64,000 bases of DNA, taken from contig NC_047082.1 of the NCBI RefSeq assembly GCF_902459465.1, positions 10,228,545 through 10,292,544 on the forward strand, given 5' to 3'. The notes under the pieces are model-generated. The model saw nothing but the letters and a program-made list of their open reading frames with translations. It was not told the DNA's origin and did not search any database. The stretch's first letter is position 1. Every line of letters begins with the position of its first letter. A program made the translations under genes and the position numbers. This document shows positions 32,985 to 59,761 of this stretch, piece by piece. The DNA is from Asterias rubens (Eukaryota > Echinodermata > Asteroidea > Forcipulatida > Asteriidae).

Positions 32985-33337
32985 GATAACTTTGACACTG
33001 GCCATAGATATCGGCTGTTAAAGTTAACGGACGCCCATTTTCCATAATATGGGAGCTTATGGGTCTATAGGACATTGTGTAACATTTGTACTTGTGAAAA
33101 GTCCACCTCTTTGTTTAACCCTGACAATGTAATCTGGTTTTTATCTGACCAGTTACCCTGAGAGACTTGTGTGTTTTTAGTCTTTTTATCATTATTAAAA
33201 AGTAATTAGACAAAGTAATCCTTGGTTTTATGACCTTGTTTATTGCATGTTTTTTTTTCTACTCAAAAGCTAGAACATTGGTTTGATTTACGGAAGACAA
33301 TGTAACAAGTTTTAGAAAAAAAATATTCAACCCACCA

Positions 33338-33630
33338 TTAAAGGCATTAGACACCTTTGTCAAAGACCAGTCTTCTCACTTGGTGTATCTCAGCATTGCA
33401 TAAAATCATAACACACCTGTGAAAATGTTGGTCGTCAAAGATGCGAGAGAATAATGGAAGAAAAAAACACCCTTGTCGCACAAGCTGTGTGCTTTCATCA
33501 GATGCTTGTCTCAATTCAAACATTTTAGTGAGAAATTAAACCTTTCTCAAAAACTCTGTTACTTCAGAGGGAGCCATTTCTCACAATGTTTTATACTATC
33601 AACAGCTCTCCATTGCTCGTTACCAAGTCC
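33338..33630 (+). mobile_element. TTAA-MITE family 1, 3'-truncated
   Basis: It starts TTAAAGGCATTAGACACC and runs to GCTCGTTACCAAGTCC. The right terminal 60 bases are missing. Confidence 0.65.
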
Positions 33631-34096
33631 TAAGACAAGTTGGGACTATCTTGGTGAAATAACCCCCTGTTTGACAAAATTCACACAATTTGGCAAATCG
33701 TTTACAAGGTGCTGTGGTGCAATATGCAGCCAATCAAACCAGGAACACTTGAGCGAACCAATTTTTTTTCTAACATTTTTTCTAAATCTTTTTTTTTAAC
33801 AGCTCTATAAAATGGGCTATAAATTAATTCACCTAAGTGTGGATACCAATTGAGTGATCCTCTGTGTGCAATTTTTTAATTTAATCATTGGTAAGATAGT
33901 AGAAAGGATTAGAGATAATTTAGCGGGTTCGTTCAAAGATTACAACATTTTGAAGGTCGTGTAGAGAGTCGAACCTTTTAATGTTCATATATAGTGTGCC
34001 CAACTAGGGGCCTATTTCTTGGCTGTGCTTACGGTAAGCAAAGAATGTGCGTACTCCAAATTTCTAGGCATTCTTTGCTAATACTCAGCTAGCCCA

Positions 34097-34339
34097 GGGC
34101 CCAATTTCATAGAGCTGCTTAAGCAAAAATTTTGCTTGAGCAAAAATTCCATTGCTTAGTAAAATCAGATTACCGGCCAAGACTCCACTCAATTGTAATG
34201 CTAAGTAAACACCAGCTTAATACAAGTCATAAGCAATGTATATGGCAGGAAATTTTGGCCAGTAACATGTGTAAAATAAGCGAGCTATTTTCGTGCTTAA
34301 GCAAATTTGTTGCTTAAGCAGCTCTATGAAGATGGCCCC
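34097..34339. mobile_element. Foldback of the GGGCCCAATTTCAT family
   Basis: GGGCCCAATTTCATAGAGCT then GCTTAAGC at the left, and TTGCTTAAGCAGCTCTATGA at the right. The arms are inverted copies. It sits inside a larger diverged copy bounded by GCTTACGGTAAGCAAAGAAT at about 34027 and GGTAAGCAGAGCCCC at 34390. Confidence 0.65.
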
Positions 34340-37317
34340 AGAAGTGCGGCAGTTGCACAGTAAATGGAGATTGGTAATCGCAGAATGTGGCGGTAAGCAG
34401 AGCCCCCACTTCTTGGTGACATCGTTGGTCGACCCCTAACTGCATGGACGGAACGAAGTCACTGAAATTATGCAGTTATCGACTGAAGCATTAAATATCG
34501 ATCTATAGACCAAAGAGAGATGTTCATTTAATGCAGTATTAAACACTTATTAGGAGAATTACCTATCGGGAAACTCTGCATGGCAGGATTTATTGTATAT
34601 CTTTTTTTTTTTTCTCCCTTTTTTTACAATAAATTATTATACGATTTTGGTTTATACATGTATATCCCAAACATGGATCCTTGTCATTTGATATTTGTTC
34701 ATAGAATTTCTAATTTATTTAAGCGTGTTTGACATTCATAGCCATACGCATGTTTAATAAGAACTTTTAGAATGCATTAAGCAATCAATACATTTGGCAC
34801 TCGTAGTAAAATCTATTGGTACAGGCAAAGTAACTTGCCAAACATACAAAACAGACTCCTATGTCAACTTTTGGGAGTGTCGGAACAATGTCGATGGCCA
34901 AAAAAAGTATGACAAGTGAGGCTAAATGACAAGGATCTATGTACGTTACATAAAAATGAAAAATATACATAAGATGTGTATGTAATTATTAGAAATTTAC
35001 TCCAATGCAAGGTTGTATGATTATGTGTCATTTGAAATATTTTGTGTGAAACCTAAATATAATGGTAAGGAGGTTTTCAAAACACAAAAAACAAAACCAA
35101 AGGTAGTTGATTTTAATTTCTTTAGAAATGCTGATAAAGCATGTTTATTTTGGAGTGCTTTTTGTACACAAATATAGGTGCTGTATAAATGTAAAGGGGA
35201 AAACGGGTTTTCTGCAATTCTTACTTATGTGAAGTAACCATGTTGGTTCGTGGCAAGACGTTTGTGACACTAAAATGGCACATGAATCCACTGTAGAGTG
35301 CAATGCCCTAGGGGAAAGTACTTGATTACCTACACTGGACCGTTCCATAATTATCTAAGGGTGGGATCAAATTTGTTTTTGGTGTGTGTTATTTGAGGGT
35401 GAACAATAAGTTTACTTGTATACTTTGTGCTCACAATTGTACAAACATGAGCTGTTCTTTGAGATTGTTTGGGGAGTCCAGATGGTTTGCCGACAGCTTT
35501 TGCTAGTTTGTTTTGTTCAAAACCCCTCCCTGCCAATCAAACTTTTTGCCTTACTGAGGATCCAGTAACTAGTGGAATCGTCCTGCATTATTTGTGTAAC
35601 TCCTGTAACACCTAGATCTCATTTTAACCTATAGTCAGAGTTATTATTTCTTAATTTATTGACTTATATGAACATTAGAGGTCATGATCTCTTTTTAGTA
35701 TAACAGCAAAAGCTGTTTTGGGTAAATTTATATCAGTATTTTATGGTGTTAATTTGATAGCATTATTGTTCAAAATAGTTAACTGTTGTTAATAGTGAAT
35801 GATGCCTGTCTTTTTGCCAATCATTGGTTGGCTGAAGTAGGGGTTCTGATACGGTTGCAAAAGAACCCACAACCTTTACAGAGCTGCAGATCTGTAGCAA
35901 ATGTCTTCATACCACTAGACCTTAGATTTCCCACTAGAGGCAATTTTAATATAGTTATTAGTTTTATATGTGGGGGAATTTTTTTTTTATTGCATAATAT
36001 TCATTGCCTATTAACTTCTATAAAATCATCGCTCATTACTTAGAAAGTATTTTTAAGCCTCATGCAGGGGGTCATGGCTATGATATGGCTTTAGCGTTTG
36101 CTACTGGAAATTGCTATATAAGGGCATCCCTACCAAGAGCATGCCGCATCCTCATTTTGCTGATTGACAGTAGTCTTGGCCTCAAGACGCTCCAGTTGTG
36201 TAATCTTGACTAGTCATGAACAAACCTTGTTTCTGCTAGAGGGCGCTATTATTCTTGTAGTAGCACTAGAACAGTTAAAAAAAAATTGTTATACTTTGAG
36301 TAAACCCTTAATTTAGAATGTTCAATAATTATGTACCCAAGAAAGTTTTGTGGAACACCATGTGAATCTCTTTTGCGCGTTGGCCTGAAATTAAACGGTA
36401 GTTACCGACCCAATGTTTTGATCTGTAAGCTCTGATCGACTTCAGGAGAAAGGATTATGTTCTCATTTAATAGTAGAAATAAAATTTGCATGAATACAAT
36501 CAATAAAAAGTTTGTCACAGTTTCGTTTTAATGTCTGTCACTGACTGTACGAACGCTTTTAGGGGGCTGGGCATGTATGGACTCTTCTGTGCTCTGTACA
36601 GTGAAATAAGGACTTGACCAGAGTTCGCTTGGGAACAAGTTGTGAACTTGGGTACAATATTTGGTTTGGTCCCCTCAAACTAGTACTGTTCTGTGGAATG
36701 GAGTCGCATCTCCTACAAACAATAGTGTATGGAGAAACATGAACAATATACTTTAGAAGTCTTACAATTTTTTAAAAGGAAAATTAATTATTTTAATAAT
36801 TAAAATTTACTCTTAAAGTTTCGCTTCTACTCAATTTTATGTATCGGGGAGTCCCCAGGCCCCGTCAAGTGCCTTAACTGTTAAAAGCTGTGAGACTTCT
36901 GAGTACTGTTTGTTTGTTTTTGAATATTGATTCATAATTATTTGCCAAAAAAGCGCCCTCTTGTGGATTATGGCTCTACCCAAACTGCGGGGAGTTTAGC
37001 GTGGCTGATGCTGATAACAACGATCTCAGACTTGAAATCGAGTCTACAGAAATTCCTGCTGATCCCCGGCACGACGTGACCAACTCGACCCTCAAAATCA
37101 AGCAAACCTTTTAATGTTCGTCAACGAGCGTCAACGTCCACACTTGACTGCTCCCGCAGTAAAATTAATGAAATCGACCACGGCGGCAGAAGCGCGGGCC
37201 GCGCGAGCTAGAGACGCTTCTCTCTATTTTTTTTAAGACAGCGTGAATGCGTTATTAAACGACGGTCATGTTCGGTATTTGACCAAAGTTCACCCTCGGT
37301 TTGTCTTATTTGCAAAG

Positions 37318-52068
<14,751 letters not shown>

Positions 52069-52142
52069 CTGACGTCAAGTTTTGGAAAACTCTCGGCAAC
52101 GGGGGCCCAATTTTATAGAGCTGCTCGAGCTGACAATATTGC

Positions 52143-52536
52143 TTAAAGGCAGTGGACACTATTGCTAATTACTCAAAATAATTGTTAGCATAAAATCTTA
52201 CTTGGTAACAAGCAATGAGAGCTGTTGAATGTTTGAGACATTGTGAGAAACGGCTCCCTCTGAAGTAACGTAGTTTTCGAGAAAGAAGTAATTTTCCACT
52301 GAAATATTTGAAGTTGATTTTGAGACCTCAGAATTAGATTTTGAGGTCCCGAAATCAAGCATCTGAAAGCAAACAACTTCGTGTGACGAGGGTGCTTTTT
52401 CTTTCATAGTTATCTCGCATGTTCAACGATCAATCAATCTCAATTTTCACAGGTTTGTTATTTTATGCATATTTTGAGATACACCAAGTAAGAAGACTGG
52501 TCTTTGACAATTACCAATAGTGTCCAGTGTCTTTAA
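52143..52536 (-). mobile_element. TTAA-MITE family 1, inverted full copy
   Basis: TTAA at 52143-52146 and 52533-52536. It lies 75 bp after the Myb/SANT stop codon, so it is probably in the 3' UTR. A fragment of the family 2 end (AGTGTTTGGATACTTTTTTT) directly follows. Confidence 0.83.
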
Positions 52537-52703
52537 AGTGTTTGGATACTTTTTTTGTGACACAAAACACAAAAGCCACAAACTTACACGGTTTAAAGAT
52601 GAATAGGGTGCCAGTTGCAACAATGTGAACTTCAAGGCATTTCAGGCTGGCAACCTGTTTCTGCCAAGCATGGTTTCTTTGCTTAGCAAGATTTTGTGTG
52701 AAC

Positions 52704-52925
52704 AGGGCCCAATTTCATAAAGCTGTAAGCAGAAAATACTGCTTAGCAAATTTCTTTGCCAAGTATAACATTAGTGGGGCACCAGTTGCAACAATGGAAA
52801 ATTATGTAATTTTAGCTGGTATTAACCAGTTTATGTGACTTATATATTGCAAGATTGGTCTTTGCTTAGCTTTATACTTATAGGCTTAATGAAGTGAGGC
52901 CCTAGCTTTATGAAATTGTTGGGCC
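52704..52925. mobile_element. Foldback of the GGGCCCAATTTCAT family
   Basis: GGGCCCAATTTCATAAAGCT at the left and AGCTTTATGAAATTGTTGGG at the right, with GCTTAGC words inside. Confidence 0.55.
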
Positions 52926-53068
52926 TACGTTTTAAATTTTGTGTACAGGTAATATGACGTAATACAGCGCCCTCACTGAGGTAAAAGGAAGACACCATTG
53001 GCTGAATGTTGTGGGTGGTACATACACGCTTGCACATTTCTATTGTTTGACCTCAGCAATGCTGGCAA

Positions 53069-53329
53069 TATGCCTCTCTTTATATTTATTTGTCACTACG
53101 TCACAATTCTATATAAACCCAAAACAAGGCCTTAGGCGCAGCCACTGCAAGTGGTGGTGGACGTGCGCCTATACGCCTCTCTTAATATTTAGTGCATGAT
53201 TGCGTCACAATTCTAACCCAAATCGAGGCTATAGGCGCAGCCACTGCAAGTGGTGGCGGACATGCGCCTATATGCCCTCATGTTTGGTAAGAATTATGAC
53301 GTCATGTATGAATATTAAGAGAGGCGTAT
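53069..53329. repeat. Two-unit repeat with hairpins
   Basis: GGCGCAGCCACTGCAAGTGG recurs at 53135 and 53234, each flanked by a reverse GTGCGCCTAT. The segment 53171-53329 is itself closed by ATACGCCTCTCTTAATATT and its complement. Probably a foldback element that duplicated its left half. Confidence 0.65.
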
Positions 53330-53512
53330 GGTGGCCTGTGTTTAGTCTGGTGACAAACTTAATGGTTGTGGTTTTTGCTATCTTTTTTTTCTCTGTATGT
53401 TAGGAAGAATGACATAATTCCATATTTCAATTTTGTTTTACAACAGTGCTCAATATAAACCATTTTGCTGTTAGATTTGAATGACTCTGGTACAGTGCCT
53501 TGTATGTTCACA

Positions 53513-53518
53513 AATAAA
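53513..53518 (+). promoter_or_regulatory. Candidate polyadenylation signal of the Myb/SANT gene
   Basis: AATAAA about 1.45 kb after the stop codon, in a stretch that is not obviously repetitive. It would imply a 3' UTR carrying the MITE at 52143-52536. Weakly supported. Confidence 0.25.
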
Positions 53519-53642
53519 TGCTCTTTCCCAGACTTAGAAGAACCGATCATGGGTTCTTATTAAGTTAGCTGTTTAAAAAAATGCAGGTATAAATGCAGAA
53601 AAAAAATAGAATTTTTACCCTAGTAGATTTTTTTTACATGAA

Positions 53643-53823
53643 CAGGGCCGAATACCATTGAGCTGCTTAAGCACAAGAAAGTAGCTTAGCACAACAAAAA
53701 TATGCTTACTAGAGTAAGGTTACCATCCAAACTACCATGTCACATGTATCCTGCTCATTCGTACTAAGCAACACATTGTGAAGCAGTTATTTTCTGCTTA
53801 AGCAGCTCTATGAAATTGGGACC
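53643..53823. mobile_element. Foldback of the GGGCCCAATTTCAT family
   Basis: AGGGCCGAATACCATTGAGC then TGCTTAAGCAC at the left, and TGCTTAAGCAGCTCTATGAA then ATTGGGACCC at the right. Confidence 0.6.
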
Positions 53824-56800
53824 CAGATAAAATCAGTTTTAGAAATAAAGAAATAAGTGAGGGGTGATAATATAATTTTAAAATGTGTTTTATTGACTTT
53901 TGATTCCCATCCCCTTACCCTTAGTTATCAATACACTCATGTGTGGTTAGGATTTTTCCTGATTTTAATATTTTCTCAAAGTCTCATTGATCCTTTAAGT
54001 TTTCTTGAATGTAACGCAATCACCAAAGGGAGAATGAAATATTCATCACTATGTCAGAACTTCGAAGCTCGGAGCTTGCCCCCCTTCCTACCCCTCCTGG
54101 ACCCTACATCTGCTCCTTGACCCCCACCATATGACATTGAAACTATTTCCAGTAAATGTAGTGAAATGCAAAAGTTTTCTATTTCTCTGTTTTGGGACTT
54201 TGAGGCCTGATTTTCATCCCTCAAAGGCTCACCCCCTCCCAACCCTACACAAAATCCGGAAAATCCTGGATCTGCTAAATTAGGTGAATAGTCTGCCTTC
54301 CTCTATGATGCTAACAGCTGAAGGAGCCAGAATTTGGGGTTTCATTGTTTAATGGGAGTAAAGCAGGATATATACCCATTAAAACTGTAAACAATTATTA
54401 TGGGGGAAAATATTTACAAACTCTCTTGTTTGAAAGAATTGTCCACAAACTCCTGTTTCATAAACAGTGAACTACTCGTGCACTTTGAAGATGGCGCCCT
54501 CTATCTTGGACATACACTATTGGAAAATTCTCAGATTGGCACAGTCCATTTTTAACAATAGGGGACAATATTTATAACCACAAGCTTACAGCTCTGATGT
54601 TTTAATGTTTTTCAATATCACACTGTGGATTGTTTTATATGTTCATAAAGGAAGTGTGTTTTTTTAAATCGAATATCTTCACATTTTGGTTTTGATTCAA
54701 CATTTGATGACTGCAAGAACTACACCCCCATTTAAAGTCACCTACTCTTTGAAACCGGAAGTGGCGATAAAAAATACCCATTAGAAAGTTAAGTCGGCTA
54801 CATCACAAAAACGTACACACATTAATTTGTAATGTTAAAATTGTGTGTTTCTTGTTGTGTCCGTAAAATAGGACAATTGCATTGTATTGTTCTCGCTACA
54901 TTTTTAACATTTGGTGATGGTTATGTACCCAAGAATGCTCCATCAAGTAATTAATTCTGCCGGTTACTTTTTGGAATGAGCAAGTGAGTATAATTATATT
55001 TATAAACGTGAAGAATTTAATTTGGTACAAATGTTTCCTTGAAGAATTGAAGTCGCATTCACGAATTGTTGTGGTTGGCGGACTGTACTGTGTGCATTGT
55101 GAGTGTACTGTCCACACCGTGTTGCGGTCATGAGGTGTGGAGGTTGAATCAACAATATTAATTTTGATGATAGAGGTAGAATTAGCTTAGAATCATTTAC
55201 GGTCGAGTTATGGTCCCCATCGTCAGGCCACCACTTTATATCACTGGCTTAATTTTTGTTTTTAACTTTGAATTGATTGAATTTAAAGAATAATGAACCA
55301 ATTTAATCTTTGAGGTCAAACGGTGACGAAACAATCAAAACGCACGTAGATTGGCCAATGAACAACCTCCTTTTGACCTCAGGCGAGGGCGCCGTACTGA
55401 AATGATGTCATGTGCATACGGTCTATATTAATGAATAAATTAAAAGAAGGGCAAATCATTTATGTTTTAACCTGCCAAGAACGTGACACTGACAGAAGTG
55501 ACAGTATCATTTTTTTTTATAGCAAAGTCAAGGCACAGGCACGTTGAACTTCCTTTCCTTTTTTTTTAAGGCTCCCATTACCTTGCGATAACGTAACCCT
55601 CCTGTCGACATGAGTCTTAGGGGTCTAACATTTTCGGCCTCCTAAACGCTATACTTATAAATTAATCGTTGATAGGTGAATTTTACGATCGTTTGCCATC
55701 AATAACTTCAGTTTCCTTTTAACATGTACTACATGACCAAAACTTTCCCCCACACACTAAGTATACATTCATATTAATGCCTGTATTACCTTTTTGTTGA
55801 GTTAAATTAAAAAACATCTTTATGAAATGCAATTTTCTTCTCTGTACTTAACCCTCGTGCTGTCTGACCATTCAATACCATTCACTGTGGTTTTGAATGA
55901 TAGATAAGCTATGCCAGCCTTGCTATATGATACCATGAGGGAATGCATGTACACAGTACACAGTTAGTTCTGTGCACAGTTCTGTCACCATACACAACTT
56001 TGGCAGTTGAATGGTTTCAAATGGTTGGTCAACTCACTTGAAAATGTTGCGAACAGTAGGAGGGTTTTAATGTTGTTTTTCTGACTTCTCAATATGTTCA
56101 ACGCTTTATTTTTTGGTCACCAAGCGATGTACATTGTACCAGCAGGTACCAGTCAGGGGATCGACCACCCGCCATGCCCGCTGAGCCGCGGCCAAGTTTG
56201 ACTGAACCATTCTGTGAAAGAAAGGGGTGTTATAAGGAAGTGAGGGAAGGGAGAAGGGACACAGTATGTCCCTTTAAAGTTTGCTTTCCACAGTTATTTC
56301 AGATATTCAGCAAAATCAACCAGGCGGTAATCACGATAAGGTCTATGGGTGAAACAAAACAATGCAGGGTTATTCGTATATCATGCAGTTGTACACAATA
56401 ATGAATTTCAAGTTGACTGCACACATCGGCCATCAAGCTTAACCCCAAAGACAGAGGGCGCTCTTAAGTTATGCCCAACTTCTTTAAACATCTGCCGTAA
56501 GCCAGTTTTGTGTAGACCTTATTGTCAATGAGGAAAAATGGGCACTGGGGCCCAATATTCATGAAGCCCACAAAAACAGAAAAACTTTGCTTAGCAGAAG
56601 CCGATTACCGACCACTATTCCATGAAGTTCACATTGTTGGGACCGGTGCCCCACTAATGATTAATTTGCTACGCCAAGACATTTTCTTAGAAGCAGTATA
56701 GTATAGACCGAATCGACTAACCCCTTTGTTGCTATGAAAATTGCCATATCGTAGGGCAGACCGTAATTGCATCTAAACGCGAACATCAATGGAGCACCCA

Positions 56801-57303
56801 GCCTTCCCAATTTGATTTCTATGGCACACGACAATCACAAGCTCACAGACGCAATGTTGTAGGGCAGGTATAATGAATGGTGACGTCATACTCAATGCGG
56901 TCTATTTTCTGCTATTGACCAATTCACCTGGCGTCATCATTAGAATAATCTTGGATGTTCCATATTGGTGGTCAATGTCACCGTGCGTTATTTAGTGAAG
57001 TGCGCATTTTAGGTGACGCGGTGTATACACGTAAACCTATTGACAACCAAAATGATTAGCGTGACACAGTCGCTGCGGGTGACGTGCGTGCAAGGGGTCA
57101 GTCAACCGCTTTATGAGGCACTGGTGACTTTGTGTATTCCGTTGAAGTTACCTTTAAATTAAAGTTTTGCCTCTTCTTTTAGACCTACAGGTACAGTGCA
57201 CGGAAAACAACAGTCTCCGATGCGGAGGTAGAGAAATCTTCAGGTTGACTACTTAACTGTTTCCAGCAATCCAGTGTTGTTTTTTTATCAACCAAGCGTT
57301 GCC
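53824..57303. other. Intergenic region upstream of the RNF144-like gene
   Basis: There is no coding exon with family support. It contains a partial GGGCCCAATATTCAT repeat (56547-56700) and a relative of the 50590 repeat (about 55860-56070). An acceptor-like CTTTTAG at about 57181 suggests that 57182-57303 is a spliced 5' UTR exon for the downstream gene. The rest shows nothing recognisable. Confidence 0.45.
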
Positions 57304-57432
57304 ATGGCAATCAGTACAGTGAGTGGTGAACTAGCGCTGGATCCCCTTATAACATGTAAACTGTGCCTTTGTGAATATCCCATGAAGGAAATGCACCAAA
57401 TGCAAGGATGTAGCTGTGTGTATTGTATATTG
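57304..57432 (+). CDS. rnf144: RNF144-like exon 1 of the coding region
   Basis: It encodes MAISTVSGELALDPLITCKL to VYCIL, then donor GTAAGT. It holds the first zinc-binding cysteines of RING1: Cys18, Cys21 and the CSC..C cluster at 36-41. Confidence 0.9.
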
Positions 57433-58357
57433 GTAAGTCACTACAAATCTCTCTCAATAATAATGAAGTCAATGAAAGTTAAGCCCCTTTCACACTAGAG
57501 CAATTTAGCAAGGGTCCCATGCTAAATTGTAACATGGTTGTAAAAATTTACAACATGTACCTAGTGTGAAGGGACATTAATTTGTTCTACTGTCCAAGTT
57601 AAGTGCCTCTTACCAGGGGTGCGTTCCACTCGCGCAAACGACTCGCAACTGTTCGCGCAAACGTTTTTTTATCGTTTGAACGATTGGTGCGTATACGCGA
57701 TGTCAATATGGCGGCGCCCTGAAATGAAGATGGCGCGCACCATACTATGTTTTTTTTAAACTTCGTTTTTGCTGCAATAGTCCTCTTTTTGACATCATTA
57801 CATCAACTAATTAACTTTGTTATTCCAAATCTGCATTATCATCCACCAAAAATACAATGTAATTATGTTTGTGACAAAGAAATAATACCGTATGCTTGTC
57901 CGCCATTTTAAAAATCACTCGCCAACACCTCCGAAGTATGTTCGCCTAAAGTTGCCAACGTTCGCCAACGGTGGCGGCGAACAACTCGTTCCACTTGAAA
58001 TTGTTGGCGAACGTGCGCAACTGTTGGCAACGTTTGCGTGAGTGGAACGCACCCCCCAGAGGAAAATTCCTGTGGCCCTTCAAGACTGAAATTCAAGGCC
58101 ACAATAACGATAAAATAAACGGTTTACCTTTTTTGTCTTTGACAGTGTCTTCGTCAGTACTTGTCAATTCTTATCCAGGAGAGTGCCATCAGTAGTATAA
58201 CCTGCCCTGATGCAGCATGCAGAGAGAAGGGCAAAGTCCTCGGCAACGAGGTAAGGGGGAAATACCGTCAGCCATCTTGTTTTTTATCTCCCATTCAAAT
58301 CAATGCTAACCAAATTGAGGCTGGAAGTTCTTTCAGGGTAAAGTCCTTGGCAATGAG
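57304..58357 (+). CDS. rnf144: RNF144-type RBR E3 ubiquitin ligase, 5' part
   Basis: Coding exons 57304-57432 (43 codons) and 58146-58250 (35 codons), both phase 0, plus a possible 21-nt exon 58337-58357. The joined start (LALDPLITCKLCLCEYP, then a Cys-rich stretch ending VYC-IL-CLRQYLSILIQE and SITCPDAAC) is the RING1 domain of RNF144A/B. RBR ligases take ubiquitin from an E2 at RING1 and pass it through a catalytic Cys in RING2, and RNF144 proteins are membrane-anchored at the C-terminus. LITCKLCLCE is closer to RNF144B and SCPDAAC-like residues to RNF144A, so it may be a pre-duplication form. IBR, RING2 and the membrane segment are not in the window; the gene runs off the right side. Start: ATG 57304 in context GCCATGG. 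Confidence 0.88.
57484..57574. repeat. Short foldback (CCCCTTTCACACTAG ends)
   Basis: CCCCTTTCACACTAGAGC at the left and CCTAGTGTGAAGGGA at the right, with GCAATTTAGC/GCTAAATTG inside. In intron 1 of the RNF144-like gene. Confidence 0.6.
57616..58055. mobile_element. Foldback element, 440 bp, in RNF144-like intron 1
   Basis: GGGGTGCGTTCCACTCGCGC at the left and GCGTGAGTGGAACGCACCCC at the right are inverted. Sub-terminal CGTTCGCC/GGCGAACG words repeat. The centre is unrelated AT-rich DNA with TATGGCGGCGCC near 57708. Confidence 0.75.
58146..58250 (+). CDS. rnf144: RNF144-like coding exon 2
   Basis: It follows acceptor TTTGACAG and encodes CLRQYLSILIQESAISSITC then PDAACREKGKVLGNE, with donor GTAAGG. 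It completes RING1 (last Cys pair in TCPDAAC). Confidence 0.9.
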
Positions 58358-58434
58358 GTAAGGGGGAAATACCGTCAGCCATCTTGTTTTTTATCTCCCA
58401 TTCAAATCAATACTAACCAAACTGAGGCTGGAAG
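58230..58434 (+). repeat. 107-bp tandem duplication across a splice donor
   Basis: 58230-58327 and 58337-58434 are near-identical. Both contain the exon end encoding GKVLGNE, the donor GTAAGGGGGAAATACCGTCA and GCCATCTTGTTTTTTATCTC. The second copy is preceded by TTCTTTCAG, a good acceptor. Confidence 0.9.
58337..58357 (+). CDS. Possible duplicated 21-nt microexon
   Basis: Bounded by acceptor TTCTTTCAG and donor GTAAGG, it encodes GKVLGNE in phase 0, a repeat of the last seven residues of the preceding exon. It could be included, used as an alternative, or ignored. Codon differences are silent (CTC/CTT, GGC/GGT, AAC/AAT), which suggests either constraint or recent origin. Confidence 0.4.
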
Positions 58435-58829
58435 GTCAGTCAAATTAGTCTGAACCCTCTTTGGTATAGTAAGAATCTGCATTTATTGAATGCATTGTTG
58501 GGTGTTTCACGGTTGAATGTTCCGTCCTGGAATTCACTCCACTGTTGAAAGGATATGACCTGACCGACATTGCACTCTGACGGCAGCAGTTTTAGACAAA
58601 AGGTTGACAGGGTCAGCTGTCTATTGTCTAGCAACTCAACTTCCCTGTGTGTTGTGTAGTGTAGATTTTTCTAGGAGAGACTAAGGAACCTGATCAGATG
58701 AGACGTTTGTTGTAGAGTGTGGTTCTTGCTGTTGGTAATGTTCACTCAGTTCGGATCACTTCATTCGGAATTAAGTCAGCTTGGTTAAGACATGAACCTA
58801 CAGAGACCCCTTTTGTGTACACAGACATT

Positions 58830-59197
58830 AAGCTTGGGCGATACCACAATATCATCGAGTATCGCAATACTAATTTGGAAACAATTTCGATATCGGATCG
58901 ATTTGGTTTTAATCGAAATATTGATATATCACAATATCGATTAAGTATGGTGATATCGATTAAGTATCGCGATGTATTTCCTAGCCGAGACATCTTGCAC
59001 CCCATAGGCTTGGAGTAAAACCAGAAGAATAGGTCATTAGAACACCTCTCTTATGCTATGACTGTCTCTTCTACAACTTTCGCTGGGAGTTTGAAGACTG
59101 ATGATGTCAAATTTAATTAATCGCGATTATATCGAATATCGCAATATATTGTAAACGATATATCGTAAAATAAAATAAATTAATATTGCCCAAGCTT
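58830..59197. mobile_element. MITE with AAGCTTGGGCGATA ends
   Basis: AAGCTTGGGCGATACCAC at the left and ATATTGCCCAAGCTT at the right are inverted ends. The interior is full of ATATCG/CGATAT words that make it self-complementary. 368 bp, no coding capacity. Confidence 0.7.
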
Positions 59198-59416
59198 AGC
59201 AGACATGACAGATGGCATTTTGGATTGAAGATCTACATTGTAAAAACCAGTTTGGGTTGTTATTTTAGAAAAATATTCCGTGCCTCTGCGCTGTGTTATT
59301 TTTTGGAACTGTTCACAACTTTTGTAATAATCATTCCGTTTTATACCGCTGGGTGAAACCACTGTTTAATTCTCACAATTGTTCTTTTCGCAACAAGAGT
59401 ATTGAATAAAAGTATT

Positions 59417-59490
59417 ATTGAATTGAATTGAATTGCATCGAATTGAATTGAATTGCATTGAATTGAATTGAATTTAATTGAATTTAATTG
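59417..59490 (+). repeat. AATTG pentanucleotide microsatellite
   Basis: About 15 units of AATTG with a few variants (GCATCG, TTTAATTG). Confidence 0.88.
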
Positions 59491-59509
59491 ACATAGTAAA
59501 GCGTGTCTT

Positions 59510-59672
59510 GACACCTTGTAGCACCTTGTAAACCCTTATAAGGTGCTAACTAAATGGGTCTCAAAATTCATCACGGCAATAACCTATCTTTCTGAATTTT
59601 TGTATATACTCAGCGCCTTGAGTACCTTGTTTGGTAGGTACGTGCGCTATATAAGACTTCGATATTATTATT
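59510..59672 (+). mobile_element. SINE body, opposite orientation to 42116
   Basis: CTTATAAGGTGCTAACTAAA, GGGTCTCAAAATTCATCACG and TTGTTTGGTAGGTACGTGCG followed by GCTATATAAGACTTCG and an ATT tail. The tRNA head is absent. Confidence 0.65.
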
Positions 59673-59685
59673 ATTATTGACCAGG

Positions 59686-59761
59686 ATTCGAACCCATACT
59701 CCGATGACTTATAACCACAAGAACTTAAGTTTGATGCTCTTAACCGCTTGTCCATGACACC
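59686..59761 (-). mobile_element. tRNA-derived SINE head
   Basis: On the minus strand GTCATGGACAAGCGGTTAAG gives a degraded A box and GTATGGGTTCGAATCC a B box. A class II tRNA-like variable region lies between. It abuts the body of another copy in opposite orientation. Confidence 0.6.

Larger units (their letters stand above)
26901..37312. other. Gene-poor 10-kb intergenic block
   Basis: Apart from the mobile elements listed separately I see no exon with both splice signals and family similarity. Short open frames here are not supported. The region between 34400 and 37100 contains only T-rich and A-rich stretches, a decayed tRNA-like patch near 35850-35920 and no clear repeat boundary. Confidence 0.45.

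Noticed and set aside
32337..33021. Several 80-105 codon open frames on both strands
   Set aside because: They mirror each other across the palindromic MITE at 32595-32984.
36004..36213. Possible small exon (69 codons)
   Set aside because: No splice-site pair or family similarity. Not enough to support a gene.
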